A stretch of 64,000 nucleotides of DNA from the NCBI GenBank assembly GCA_036245805.1, contig BTRK01000006.1, positions 21,360,365 to 21,424,364 of the forward strand, read 5' to 3'. The notes under the pieces were generated by a model, which saw only the letters and a program-made list of their open reading frames with translations, did not search any database and was not told the DNA's origin. A program made the translations under genes and the position numbers. Positions 26,166 to 38,955 of this stretch are shown here, piece by piece (position 1 is the stretch's first letter; every line of letters begins with the position of its first letter). The stretch is from Pristionchus mayeri. Its lineage: Eukaryota > Nematoda > Chromadorea > Rhabditida > Neodiplogasteridae.

Positions 26166-27475
26166 ATAACAGAACTCTTCTGAGAGATAGCAGGATGTGA
26201 ATTACAAAAACTTCAAACTGCTTCAATCGACAACCCATTATCATTATTGATGCATCTAGTGATAAGGCACTTTTGTTTTAAGTTTCGGAGCCGTAAATTG
26301 CAAACAGCCTAAAAACCGGCTCTCAATATTTCAAAAGTTTGACAGACCACAATTCCTTTATTTTTTGAGATACGAAGTCGTTAAAAAAAGCAAACGAACC
26401 GCCTTTGAGAGCTGAACAACTTTTATGTTAGAAGTAAAACCATTTGAGACGAATAAAATATAGATAATTCAAGAAAAGCGATTTTTCGATAACTTTATTC
26501 ACAGTTTTTTGGGTGTAGCCGAAAAAAAGATCCCACGTGTAAATGAGCTTCGTGATCTACGTACTTTTATACCCCAGGGAATTGTATTGCCATAATTTAG
26601 AAAAATTGACATCACATATTTTTATGCGTCAAAATATGAAATTCCATTGAAAAACACGCAAACAGTCGCGTCCAAAATGAATGTAGATACCGTTTCCAGC
26701 CTCCAATCACCTTAATGTTTTGCACGGGAGTCGTTCTGGAGCATATGAACGTGATTCTATGCCGAAATTGCAAAAATGGAAAATTTTTAAAATTTCGATT
26801 TTTCGACCACTTTGACCGAAAAAATCGAAATTTTAAAAATTTTCCATTTTTGCAATTTCGGCATAGAATCACGTTCATATGCTCCAGAACGACTCCCGTG
26901 CAAAACATTAAGGTGATTGGAGGCTGGAAACGGTATCTACATTCATTTTGGATGCGACTGTTTGCGTCTTTTTCCATGGAATCTCATGTGTTGACGCATA
27001 CAAATATGTGATGTTAATTTTTCTAAATTATGGAAATACAATTCCCTGGGGTAAAAAAGTACGTAGATCACGAATCCGTAGAGAGCTCATTTACACGTGG
27101 GATCTTTTTTTCGGCTACACCCAAAAAACTGTGAATAAAGTTATCGAAAAATCGCTTTTCTTGAATTATCTATATTTTATGCGCCTTGAATGGTTTTGCT
27201 TCTAACATAAAAGTTGTTCAGCTCTAAAAGGCGGTTCGTTTGCTTTTTTTAAATACTTCGTATCTCAAAAAAAAAGGAATTGTGGTCTGTCAAACTTTTG
27301 AAATATTGAGAGCCGGCTTTTAGGCTGTTTGCAATTTACGGATCCGAAACTTAAAACAAAAGAGCCTTATCACTAGATGCATCAATAATGATAATGGGTT
27401 GCCGATTGAAGCAGTTTGCAGTTTTTGTAAATCAAGGGTCTCTATTTCCTACATTCTCTCAGAATACCTCTGATA
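26166..27475. mobile_element. Long foldback (inverted-repeat) element, about 1.3 kb
   Basis: The left half reads as the near-exact reverse complement of the right half, with the centre near 26822. Mirrored words include GATGCATCTAGTGATAAGGC (left, near 26250) against its complement near 27365, and the ATGAACGTGATTCTATGCCG block on both sides of the centre. The outer ends carry TTCTGAGAG, shared with the foldback element at 29973-31201. The mirrored open frames inside encode nothing recognisable, so this is a non-autonomous element. The transcript would fold into a hairpin of about 600 bp. Confidence 0.9.
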
Positions 27476-27502
27476 AATTCAAAATGTTGCACATCTTGCA
27501 CC

Positions 27503-28265
27503 ATGCCATATTATCATTATTGCCGTACACCATATATTCTATACCACACAATTCAGATCCCTCTACATTCATCCTTCTCACCGTCTACGCCTTTCTCAAA
27601 AGACATTCCATCTGTCGACCGTTCAATCTACTCATGCGACTCCTCATCTGATTCCGACTCCGATGACTCCACTTCTCCTCCTCGATGGATCTACGATCCC
27701 ATCAGAGACGGGCCTATCATCGAGCCATGCTCTGATGAAGACGATGACTTCGATCACGAAGACAAGATTTCGACGCCCATCGTTGAGAGAAAGAAGGAGC
27801 CACTTCCAATGCCCACAAATGCACTTGAGGTAGTTGCCTCCCACTCCCATTATAAGAATAAGAAAAAATATCATCTAAATCAAAACCAAAACTCCGTCAG
27901 CTTTATTGAAGGACAAATAAGATTGACTAATTTCACCAATTGATTATCACACGCGTAATAAGTTGCTCTTCCAGCCACAACATAACGACTTCTGCACTCC
28001 ACAATCAGAGTGTGATTCTGAGGAAGACGATGATGTCAGTATCTTCAACGATACAATCATGACCCATCTGCTGCTCCTCAAACGAAGACTAGAGCATGAA
28101 GAGTGGGAGGAGGATGAAGTAGAGGAGAAGAAGGAAAAGAGGGAAGGAGAACCCCCAAAGAAGAGGTGCAGGGAAGATACGGAGGGGTCACAAAGGGAAA
28201 GAAAACCCTTGAAGAATCGGGGGAGAAGAACGAAAAGAGGCAATGGAACGCATAGAATTATTTGA
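27503..28265 (+). CDS. Small acidic/basic low-complexity protein
   Basis: Two exons, 27503-27829 (donor GAG|GTAGTT) and 27975-28265 (acceptor CTCTTCCAG, stop TGA), join in phase 0 and give about 205 residues. The first exon ends with a Ser/Asp run, then PPRWIYDPIRDGPIIEPCSD and an acidic stretch. The second has an acidic patch, a helix IMTHLLLLKRRLEHEEWEED and a Lys/Arg-rich C-terminus. No family is recognised; charge patterning suggests a disordered nuclear or RNA-binding protein, which is inference. The 5' end lies only about 30 bp from the foldback element, so the start codon and promoter may derive from it; upstream exons are possible. Confidence 0.55.
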
Positions 28266-28714
28266 ACTGATTATCTTGTAAATTTTATTTTATTCTGATT
28301 TACATTTTTTAATTCAGCGAAATCGCGATAGGCACTATCATATGCTAATTTTGATCCAAGCATTATCCATTAGCGAGCTAGCCAAATCATTCCATTATTT
28401 AGTAGATGGTAGATTTCATCGTCATTACCCTCTATCTCCTTGTCTCCCTATTATGCCTGTCATTGACTTTCTCGTGCACTGCAATGCTAACTTCTTCATG
28501 TCGTTGCCCCACAGTATCTATCTCGAATTAGTCAATATCTCATCATTGTCACCAACTTCCTCAATTCTGTCATTTCAACTCCCTCGTTCGCTCCTGCTCA
28601 TATCAACGCAATTCGTGCACAAATGTAATCAATTTAGCATATCAACATTTAGTCAATAGGGAAAACTTCTAGAGTGTTGTTTTCTAGTGACGATAAAAAT
28701 TTTGGCTGAATGGG
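28266..28714. other. Intergenic, convergent gene ends
   Basis: This stretch lies between the 3' ends of the plus-strand gene at 27503 and the minus-strand gene at 28715. A 105-codon plus-strand open frame (28342-28659) has no splice or start context that I trust. I see no other feature. Confidence 0.4.
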
Positions 28715-31700
28715 TTAACTTTTTCCCCAGTCTCGTTTCCCCCTCCTGACCATCTCATCCTGGTAGTAGACATGGGAGGTATTCGAGAGGAAGACTGCGG
28801 CCACGTGTCTCGTGAAGTCCGCCCCCGTTGCCACTCCAGTGACTGCTGCACGACGACGATGAGCCAGAGTCATCTCAAGATCACAGCCATTCAATCATCT
28901 CGCATCTTTAACCATTTCAACTACATGGCGACCTAGTTCACATACTGTGGGCACTAGGTCGGACGAGAATCCTACCGGATGATAACCAAAAAATGTACCA
29001 TTCTTCAATACTTTCACATTAGGTTCCCACAATGTTAAAACGTATTTTGCGAAAATACAACGGAAGGGTATCATTATTGGTTATCATCCGACCCCTAGTG
29101 CCTATACTGTGTACTCACGAGAGGCGGGGGATCATGGCCAGGAGGCAGTCCCAGCAGCAGAGGATCAACCAGATCTGAGATGGGGAAGGGAAGGCGAGTG
29201 AATCCCTGCAGAACACTTGCTGCCATCGAAGACAACGAAGAGATCTGCAAGCAGCAGGAATGGGAGGGAATACGGTTGGAAATATGAGGATGAACATAGT
29301 GGATGATAGGAGACAAGGTGTTACAATGATGTAGAAAAAACGCGTGTAATAATGAGGCAAAATTGTAGGAAAGGAAGTGATTCCCTACCGTGCTATCCGA
29401 GCGAGTGAGTGTGAATGAGCGACAGAGACGGTAGTCGCAGAGGTACTCGTCGCCCGGACCAAGGCCCTGCACGGATTCCATTAAAATATATATTTACGAA
29501 TATAAGACCAATATCTGCAATAGGATCACCAATTTAAGCAACTTTATCCAGAGGAGCCAAAGATAATCATGCTTCCGAAAGATTACACAAAGCATTTTTA
29601 TCATGGCCTATACAAAATTAACCCTTAATCTTATCCTCGCACCACCGATCTCACCTCGAACTCGCACCATCGCACGTACATAATGCCTTTCGGTGTGTGC
29701 GTCCAGTCCATTGGCGTCTGAAAATTTGTATTATATTATTTAAAAAATACAAAAACACACCTGCATCTTTTGTTTGTATTCGGGATCATCAGAGGCAGGC
29801 GCACGCTCCTGTGAAACACAAGGTAATTTGGGAAGGAATTAGATTAACAATAATACAATACAATAATTAACACGAAAAATATTTGGTGCTTGCCCTGCGT
29901 TTCCACTGGAAGCTCGTGAGATGCTTACTCATTCCCATCACCCACAGCTCGCCCTGAAGTGCTGTCATTTAACACGTGTCTTCTGAGAGATTGCACGAAA
30001 ACGGACCCCCTGCGGAACTAGGCGCCCCAACTTGCAGCAGTATCCTCGGGAAATTTATGCTGGAGTATATTGGGGACAATAAAACTTTTGGCGTAGGCCG
30101 TTTATTTCAGAACCGGCTTTTAGGTACTTTCCGGTTCTGCTCCCGGCCCTACCATAAATCAGCTCCCAGATGAGCTACAAGGATGGCATGGTGCTCAAAA
30201 AATCCGCAAAAATATTTCCAGAAACTTTTCTGTTGACGTCGAAAACGAACGAAGTTATCTTTATGTTGAAAATCGTGAAAAACTGATTTTTAAATCGAAA
30301 AATAAATCCTAGCGGCTCGGGAACCCCCCCCCCCCCCTTTAAGAAACTTCTGAGACCGGATTCGGATTCTATGTTATCGATTTAGTCTAAGAAAAAATAG
30401 AGCTAAGGTCGGGAGGCGTGATAATGTACATCTTTTGAGCCAAAAACACCGAAAATGCCCGTATTTTCACCATTTCAGGGATTTCGAAGCCTGACAGGTC
30501 GAACATTTTAAACTCAATCTTGTTCATTTTGGGCTTAAAATGCTTCAAGATCACTCATATTGATAATTCTTGGCAATTTATGTCAATTGCGGACAAAATA
30601 TCTTCGCCGAAAAATCACTGTTCTTTCGAGGAACCCGTTCGAAAACGAGATTTTTCGACGAAAATATTTTTGTCCTCAATTGACATAAATTGTCAAGAAT
30701 TATCAATATGAGTGATCTTGAAGCATTTTAAGCCCAAAATGAACAAGATTGAGTTTAAAATGTTCGACCGCCTCCCGACCATAGCTCTATTTTATCTTAG
30801 ACTAAATCGATAACATAGAATCCGAATCCGGTCTCAGAAGTTTCGTAAGGGGGGGGGGGTCCCCGAGCCGCTAGGATTTATTTTTCGATTTAAAAATCAG
30901 TTTTTCACGATTTTCAACATAAAGATAACTTCGTTCGTTTTCGACGTCAACAGAAAAGTTTCTGGAAATAATTTTACGGATTTTTTGAGCACCATGCCAT
31001 CCTTGTAACTCATCTGGGAGCTGATTTATGGTAGGGCCGGGAGCAGAACCGGAAAGTACCTTAAAGCCGGTTCTGAAATAAACGGCCAACGCCAAAAGTT
31101 TTATTGTCCCCAATATACTCCAGCATAAATTTCCCGAGGATACTGCTGCAAGTTGGGGCTCCTAGTTCCGGGCGGTCCTGCAATCTCTCAGAAGACGCGT
31201 GTTAAACTGATATAATTCTACCTCGTAAAACACGTATGCCATTCACAGTTAGTTCATACCGCCAGAGCCAACTTATGGCGACCTCATTTCATAATGAATC
31301 TAATCTACTATATGCGTCAGATAAGATCCCCTTTGTATCAGTGTCAATAAAGGAATTACACCACACTACGGTACCTCCCATTACCTTAGCTTCTCTGTCG
31401 ACTCTCCTCTGGGCCATGGTAGCGTTGTTATGAATGATATGCACGTAAATTTCATCCAAGTTCATCGGGTTGAGACGGAGTCTGTAGGGAGTGTATATCG
31501 ATCAATAATGAAAACCGAGTGATCTACTTGAGCATGAACGTTCATCTAAAAACACCACACAACTAGCATTGCAAACGAGAAGTCCAGCCGTGGGCATTAT
31601 TAGAAGAAATAGACTAACTTGAGGAGGTACTGGGGATGGAGGGCGGGGGCGTTGAGAGGAGAGGGCATAGGGCTGTCGAACACTCGCTCCCGCTTGACTA

Positions 31701-34454
31701 CCCCCCTGCAAGGAATTATCGTTATCCAATCGAATCGTCCAAATTGTCGCGGCCGTTTATTCCGATTGTACGAAAAACTTGGGACCAATTAGTGCTACCA
31801 GAAAAGAACAAGATCATGATAAGAATAGTAGTGCATATCATGAAAATATGTTTAAAACTATTTCTCGAACGTACTTCTTGACGTCGAAGTACGCCCACTC
31901 GAGGTGGTCTGAAGTGATAATTGGCCCTCCCAGAATGATGCGATCCTCTGCAAGATCACTGCATTAATCAACCCGTTTATCGACCGCCAGTACGCCAATT
32001 ATGGTAATCAATTGTGATACTTGGCCTACCCAGTAGCATGATTGCCGACTCGAGGGGATCGCTGCGACCCAGCAGTTGAGAGGGAAGACCACTGAAGTGA
32101 ACCATCAATCATCTAATAGAAAGATACACTAAAAATAAGATTATATGATGAAAAAATAAATGAATTACGTGAGATCCTTAACATCGAAGGGCTCGATAGT
32201 CTGCTGTCTTCTCTGCAATGGAAGCTCTCATCAAAATGCTCATTTCCATATCCGTTACCACGCCCCTTTGACATCTTTGCCTAATAATTGTTCCTTCTTC
32301 ACGTCGGATGATGTTAGTAATTCTTCCCCGTGACACTTACCCCCACGCATTTCTTGATGTCACTGATGCTGAAGTAGAGAGCCAGAGGAGGCTCCGCCAG
32401 AAGATGCACGATCGTCTGAATAGATTTTTAAAAAATCACAGTTACAAACACTTAGGCACAAGAGCAATATTTACGGAGAGTTCCAAATTACATAGATAGA
32501 CAGCACTCCTCCCCCATCCTCCTCACTCACATCTCCATCCTTGAGGACGTGCGTCGCCTTGCCCGCCACCATGCGACTACGATTCGCACGCACTGGCTAC
32601 AATCAATCCAGATTTTAATCGAATTTTAAGGGTCAGGATACACAAGATAAAAGCTGTCGTGATTTAGCAATGCAAGCACAACAACGTATAGTCCTGTTCA
32701 TCTACCGTATCCCCTACCGTACCCCGAAGGAGGGACGAAGGGGATGGCCATGGATGAGGATGCGCAGCTCCAGTTCGTGGATCAGACGGAAGGTCTTATC
32801 CACGGGCGAGAGAATGACCACGAAGCCAGAACTGCAATCGAGTTGGATAGTCTGCATGTTTACAGCCCGTCCGATCGAATAGGGCATCACTAACACTCAC
32901 TTAACGGTGTCAGCTTATATTTGGGTTTCGAAATAAGGGAAAACAAACATAAGAGTCAGAACTCCCACGGATAACTATGATAACTCTTTGAAAATATTAT
33001 CAAACGACGATGAAAACAATGATATAGGATAAAAAAGACTCACTCGGTGGTGAACATTGCACATCTGCTGGAGAGCGCAATGCCCTGAATTATATTTCTG
33101 TATGTAGTGACAAGTTAGTGTTTTAACAAAAATTCTCCGAATGAGGTCTCTACTCCCTCTCACTCCTCCTCCGGTGACCTACCACAGTTTGCGGCGTCGC
33201 CCTCAGCTGATGGTGCTTCGTGATCAACTGCAGCCGCGTGCTGCAATTGCCCTTTCATTTATTTCGATTAATTATTTATAAAAAGTTTCGCAGAGCGCTG
33301 TTGCAGTCTCAGTTATTACTTTACTCGATAAAATCTTATAAAAATATAAAAAGAGAGGGGAATTGCTAACTTGACGACGACTAGTTCCTGTCCTCCCTTG
33401 GCCACCCACAGCAGGGTGTCCTCCGAGGGGGCACACATCGAGTACGGCTCGGGCTGCTGATGAATCACGCACTGCAAGAGAGAAGGAATAGAATTTCAAG
33501 TCTTCAGTCATCGACCTTATTGACTAGCCCAAGAATATGAGAAGATTAAAGAACCAACAAATTCGGTAGAGAATTACGAAGAGATGAGATAAGTATCAAA
33601 TGACCTTTTTAGTTCTCACTTTCCTCTTTCAGTTTCAATGCGAAATTTGAGTACTACCGTAATCCCATGTTCTGACATTGAGTCTACTCCACATATTCAA
33701 GTGAAGATGCATAAGGTAAAATGGACTCGATGACGCCGACATGGACTGGCCTACCATCCAGATTGGTAGGGTAACAAGCTACTCTCATATCTTCTGCCCC
33801 TTCCCTCACTCACCTTATCGTACTCGTCGTTCTGCCCTCCTCCTCCTACCGTAATCCCCGCCACCGAATTCAGCTTCATCGCATTGCACGGAAGGGAGAT
33901 GACACCGCCTTCAGGGAGATCTGCAAGTGATCTTTGATCCACACACAGTCAAACCTTATCCGTTGTTCCCTGGATGAGAATAGTCGAAATCCTGGCCTAC
34001 TATCGCCTACATATGATTCAGCACTGAAATTATAACAAACCAAGTCATACCATCTGGTTCGGGTGCAGGTGCTGGCGGAGGAGGATGGTTGGGTGGGAGG
34101 AAGGCGGGAGGGGGATTGCCTCCTACCGCCATGATGAATGCTGGTCCTCCTCCGAATCCCCCTCCATGGGGGTGGACTTGGAAGGCGCGAGCTCGCGCGT
34201 GTTGCATGGGAAGGATGAGGATGATGCGATGAGACCTCCTGAGATCAAAGATTAGATTGGAGAAAGAGGCTCGGAATGCGGGGGGGGGGGGGGGGGGGCA
34301 CGAAGACATTAACACGAACGACAGCCAGATTTCCTTATTTCATTTGACGCTAACAATCGTCAATTTACCTTGCAACCTGTGCGCGCCTCCACAGATAATA
34401 ATAGAGAAGTATTAGTAAGACGGGGATAGCAATGAAGTACGGAGCCATGGCCAT
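28715..34454 (-). CDS. 575-residue protein with N-terminal membrane anchor, family unknown
   Basis: Twenty exons join with every phase consistent: 34369-34454, 34051-34238, 33814-33920, 33371-33471, 33183-33240, 33044-33064, 32723-32851, 32531-32596, 32341-32415, 32169-32212, 32030-32091, 31875-31947, 31619-31705, 31385-31481, 29894-29953, 29761-29808, 29655-29717, 29389-29466, 29119-29244 and 28715-28873 (TAA); total 1728 nt. The protein starts MAMAPYFIAIPVLLILLYYY, a single membrane segment followed by Arg residues, then a Gly/Pro-rich linker (PPNHPPPPAPAPEP) and a long soluble region of mixed strands and helices. This fits a membrane-anchored protein with a cytoplasmic body; topology is inferred. 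One intron (after 29894) uses a GC donor. The last acceptor is weak (CTTGAG), so the C-terminus is least certain. A foldback element and a MITE lie in introns. Confidence 0.8.
28950..29103. mobile_element. hAT-like MITE, copy 2, with 8-bp target duplication
   Basis: The element runs from GGCACTAGG to CCTAGTGCC plus one T, with inner arms CGGATGATAACC and GGTTATCATCCG. The 8-bp word ATACTGTG flanks it directly (28942-28949 and 29104-29111), the target-site duplication length typical of hAT elements. It has no coding capacity. It lies in the last intron of the 575-residue protein gene, a few bases from the donor of exon 19. Copy 1 is at 17749-17901. Confidence 0.8.
29973..31201. mobile_element. 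Long foldback element, 1.2 kb, with TTAA flanks
   Basis: Arms of about 600 bp mirror each other around a centre near 30630. Terminal words are CACGTGTCTTCTGAGAGATT on the left and the complement of CACGCGTCTTCTGAGAGATT on the right. TTAA flanks both ends (29969-29972 and 31202-31205), as expected for a piggyBac-type insertion, although TTAA is short. Both arms contain a C/G homopolymer run (30324-30337 and 30849-30859). No transposase is encoded. It lies in an intron of the 575-residue gene between exons ending 31385 and starting 29953. Confidence 0.85.
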
Positions 34455-36235
34455 CTACTCGCATTGAGTGAGGGAATGGCTTGGCAGACGGGTAGTCTCA
34501 GAGTAGAGAAGGGCGAACTAATAACAACTGCGTAATACACGTCTCATTCGCAAGGAAGAAAGAGCGCATCCGTTGCTATGGAAGTTGCACCATGATCAAT
34601 AGAAGAAAAGTAACTACCGCACAAGTCATCTCACAGTGTGATTGCTTCTGCAGGCTCAATAGCCGCGATATCAAATATGAGAAAATTCATGTTACGACAG
34701 AAGAATCGAGAAGCAGTCAACAAACACTCTCTACTCGGCATGGATTGTGGGCAGAGACAAGCAGTGCAATCAGCTGATAAAGGGAAGAAAGAGAGAGCTA
34801 CTTGCTTGAAATTCACATGAGAAACGCAACAAGGGGAGAATCGGAGCGAAGATACAAAAGCAATTAGTGGCGAGAAAATCATCCCTTTCCCTTGAACGTA
34901 CCCAAAAAATGATCTCGGAGACTAAAATAACCAAGGAGGAAGTTGTCATAAAGTTTCAATTAATTAGAACGAATGGAAGGCAAGCAGTGGAACGAGACTA
35001 TTAATCAGACTATGCTTGAAAACAACTCAATGTTTGCATATTTTCCATGGATCGTTCTATTGTAAACATGTGAAACACGATTAACGGAAAGGAACGGACG
35101 TCATTGGTTAAGCAAGATACGAAACGCGATCAGGTGATGTGAGAAGAGACGAATGGCACGAATGGGAGTGCTTAAACTGGACGTTCCAGCTTGGATCGAT
35201 CAAATCCCGGGAGAATATAATGGGAAAATGGACAACAATTAATATGAGGGCGACAATCCACCAGTGTTGATTGATTTGAGGTTTATCGCTAGCTAGTTAG
35301 CTAACAAGCAGGATGTCGCTCTCTAAAAGTACCGAAATGGAGCGATGGTGTAAAAAACAACAGTCGATCCAATCTGAGGTAATAAATCGATTGGAATTAA
35401 TCAGTTTGGACGCGGGAAAAATAATAGAAGTTATAAAATTTGCCTGATTAACAACCCTGACCATCTACGAGCCACCCGCGATAAGGAACAGTTGTCAACG
35501 ACAGCTGGGATCAAAATAAGTGGCATATTGACGCATTTTAACGCCTAAATTACGGTGGAAGTAGCCAGCAGCGCATGCTTTAGCCAAAACAAGTATATCG
35601 TGAACTGATAAACTCGATAAAAACAATTGAAGGAGGAATTGAGGGAGGAAAAGGGGGAGTGCGCGGCAATGGGGTCGAGAACGCGCACGGGAAGAGAGGC
35701 GAGGGATGGAGGTTTGGCAGGCGGGGAAAGGACAAACAGGGTTACACATGGGAAGAGATAGAGGGAGAGGGAGAGAGCTCGAGGGTGGAAATGCACTCGC
35801 CACATACTACTCGGCCCTTCACACCTTCCGCGATCCACTTTTCAATAACTCACCTCTGGGCCTATAGAAAAAAAAGATAAATTATGTGAAATGTCTATCG
35901 TGATTAGAGCTTGGAAAGTCTAACTAGAGAAAGCTACTAGTTGCTCTGGAATATTTTCATGTCATTAATGATGATACAAAAAATGCAGATGGCAAATGAT
36001 CTACCATAACTTCACTCGACAGTAGACAATGCCGATATTGTTTATACGTACAAGTATAACGTGCTGCATGCAGTGAAAAATAGCAGAATATACATGAATC
36101 ACAGGGATGAACTGAATAGTACAGGGAAATATGAAGTGAAAATGATATAATTATCTTTTATGAATGGGACGCAAAATATAACGAGATCATCTAGTACTAG
36201 TACACGTTAAATTATTCCTACAACGAATTCCTATC
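34455..36235. other. Intergenic DNA upstream of the membrane-anchored protein gene
   Basis: The region should include the promoter of the minus-strand 575-residue gene. Several open frames (for example 34592-34777 and 35495-35803) lack splice partners and have biased composition, so I do not call them. No repeat or RNA gene was recognised. Confidence 0.4.
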
Positions 36236-37840
36236 CTACTCCTCCTCGAAGACGGGTCCTTTGCTGGGGGCTGCACGCTTCTTCAGATTCCGATTCATCA
36301 ACGAGACCTGTAGACAGTACTGTAATGTAATGTAGACACAACATATTGTAGACGTGAATAAATAAAATAAATTAAGCAAAACACCTTAACCTTCTTGGTG
36401 TCGACCATTTTGGTGGGCGGAGGCAGCTTCAGCTTGTGTCCTCGCTTCTTGAACACGGATTTTCCCTGCAATTAACCAGTGGCATTCAAGAGTTAAATGA
36501 CGAATTGATGATTCGTCGTGAATCACGACTCGTGATCATCCATTGGGGGACAAATTCACGCTCTTGCGAAATCAGTCACCGCATCAAGAACATTCACATT
36601 TTTTCTCAAATTGGATCCTGAGCCTTTCAAGATTATGGATTCGATGCGTGGACATAATTCGAGATAAGTAAAATAGCCGGATGAAATGAGCATCCGCAAG
36701 GAAAGATAAAAATTGCCCTTCAACTGACCATGCTCCTCCTCTTCATCACTGCTCCTTCGTAGCACTGCAGCAGCACTCCGAGTACCGTAGAGATGAGCGA
36801 AACCGGCTTTATTACCTACGGATACCATCTATTATTGCTAGAGTAAAACGCATATGCATTTTTTTCGAATTACTCTGTCCGACTAATCGACATAGAAGCA
36901 ACGAAGCGCATCCTATGAAATACTATCCAACCGCAGTTCCACAATACGATAGCAAGCTAATAAACTAATAAGCACCAAGTGAATAGATATGTTTGAATCA
37001 CAGGTCATTCACAGATTTTCGCTCATCATTATTCAATGATTTGTGTTCAATTTTGTATGGTCTAGGAGAGAATTCAAGGGGTAAAAATATTGATATTATC
37101 AATATTTCTTACCTTCTCCAACTCGACGATGCAGGATGTGCCGAATCGGAGGGAGACTCGATCCTCCTCGTCTTCCTTCTCCGCCTCCTCTCGCTCGACG
37201 ACCAGACCCGCCTCGTCGAACACTTCGCTGCAACAAAAATCAAGATTCGAAAGTTAACAGAGGTTCATAATGAACATCAGAGTGAAATCTGGTACTGCAG
37301 AACCCGATTTCAGTTTGGTGGCCCTTAACAAGGTTTAGATTCTTTCACAAAATGAGACATTCTAAAGCATAACGACGTTTATTTTATGAGCTACCGGATT
37401 CGGATACTGTATTGCTACTCTACGAAGTGATAGCCCCGGTACCTTAGCTGTTCATTACTCGAGTACGGCATCTGTTTCGAAAGAGAAGTATTCGATGATG
37501 ACTTTCCAATAATAGGAATTCGTGTTCATTTTACGTAAACTTGAATAAGCTGACTTCCACTTTGGTTCGAGCAGCGTCAGAGCGAGTCCTCCTCCGACCA
37601 GCTCGATACGATTCTCTTGCGACATCTTGCGGGCCCAGCAATCACCATTGAAGTTGGCCACTCCTGAGAAGCAGATTCTTTGTTACAAATACAAGCATCC
37701 ACATTTAGAATAGAACCACTTGAGAAAAAAGTGAACAATGCAGAAAGGGAAAAAGCAAGCGTACCCAGCTGACTGGATTCCGGCATCCAGAAGACGTACA
37801 TGCCGTCGCCGGCAGTGTAGATACGCGTCCGCCTTTCCAT
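36236..37840 (-). CDS. 148-residue basic-tailed protein, family unknown
   Basis: Five exons join in phase: 37765-37840, 37561-37663, 37113-37227, 36385-36465 and 36236-36307 (TAG), total 447 nt. The start MERRTRIYTAGDGMYVFWMP is the first ATG after a purine-rich leader. The N-terminal half looks folded (NGDCWARKM, IELVGGGLALTLLEP). A Glu/Asp/Lys helix follows (EREEAEKEDEEDR), then a basic Lys-rich tail (KKRGHKLKLPPP, NLKKRAAPSKG). I do not recognise it. The donor of exon 2 (AA|GTGGAAG) is weak but is the only nearby one that keeps phase. Cellular role is unknown; the basic tail could bind nucleic acid. Confidence 0.7.
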
Positions 37841-38236
37841 GGTTAGCAGATTAGTAAGATGATCTCTAAAAAGAGATCGGGGGGGAGGTGCTGCCTGTAA
37901 ATATGGACGTTGTCAGATTGGAGATACAAAAACGGGCCCTGTCAAGCAAAGAAGATGTACAGGAAATGATGAAAGAATCTACACCTCCTTGAGCCCATTT
38001 GAGAGAGAAAACATCAAAAACGAACAAAACGCGTACATTCGTGTTTAAAGGTACCGTGCATGATCTATAGTTGGAGCATCACGTTGAGTCAGAATTGTGA
38101 TTTAACTAATTTATGTTTGGCGAATATATATTTTTGTAATAGAAACAGTGAGGATTTTCGAGAAATAATGTTTTTATTGGAGATTTAAATATTTCAATAG
38201 AAATGTAAATTATAATAATATTTCAATATAAAAAAT
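37841..38236. other. Short intergenic stretch before the nested transposon
   Basis: AT-rich sequence with no supported exon. It probably contains the promoter of the minus-strand 148-residue gene. Confidence 0.4.
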
Positions 38237-38850
38237 CACGGTGTGACAAACCCCCCGGAATTACCGGAGTCGACCGGACCATGTTATAAATATTCATCGT
38301 TCCGCTACAGTAAATTAGTTAAGATGTTCCGCGCACGAAGTTTAAATATGTTGAAAGTTGCCTGAATAACCGTGATATGTTCAAAAAATAAACGGCAAAA
38401 TGTAAAGTTCACCTATTGGCAAAAGTCCAACGACAAAAGCCCATCTCTTAAACGGAAAACCCTTGAATTTGGCTCCCCATAAAGTAGTATAAAGTAGCAA
38501 GTAGCAAATTTTCGCCATTTGCTGCATGTTTTTTATCCCGCGCGCGCGGCCCCCGGAGCATCGACATAAGGAAAGGGAAAACGTCCGCAGGCATCAAGGA
38601 AAAGGCGCGCGTTTTCAAAAAAAGTATAGTCAGAATGTTGCCTGAATCAGTGAAAGGGGGTCTGGTCTCATAACGCTCACCCCTAATCTGCACGAATCGA
38701 GCTGCAAACTCAGTTTGCGATAAACTAAAACCCTGAATTTCAGGCATTTTTTCTATGTTTAGCGGTAATTCTGCATCATATTTTTATACAGCTCAAGCAA
38801 TTTCATGGACAGCCCTTGGACGTTTTCCCTATCCTTATGTCGATGCTCCG

Positions 38851-38859
38851 GGGGCCGTG
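38851..38859. repeat. MULE target-site duplication, left
   Basis: GGGGCCGTG directly precedes the left terminal inverted repeat and matches 45397-45405 exactly (9 of 9). Nine bases is the classic Mutator length. Confidence 0.85.
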
Positions 38860-38955
38860 GGCAAATAGTAAGGTGCACCGGTACACCCGTGCACCGTGCA
38901 CCGTGCACCGTGCACCATTCCGTGCACCGTACACCACGACTTCGTGCACCGTGCA
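38860..38955 (+). repeat. MULE left terminal inverted repeat
   Basis: 96 bp starting GGCAAATAGTAAGG, followed by GTGCACC units (four in a row before ATTCC) and TTCGTGCACCGTGCA. It matches the right repeat in inverted orientation apart from one extra 7-bp unit and a few substitutions. Confidence 0.85.

Noticed and set aside
26612..27011. Two similar open frames on opposite strands
   Set aside because: They are mirror translations of the two arms of a foldback element, and the likeness comes from the palindrome.
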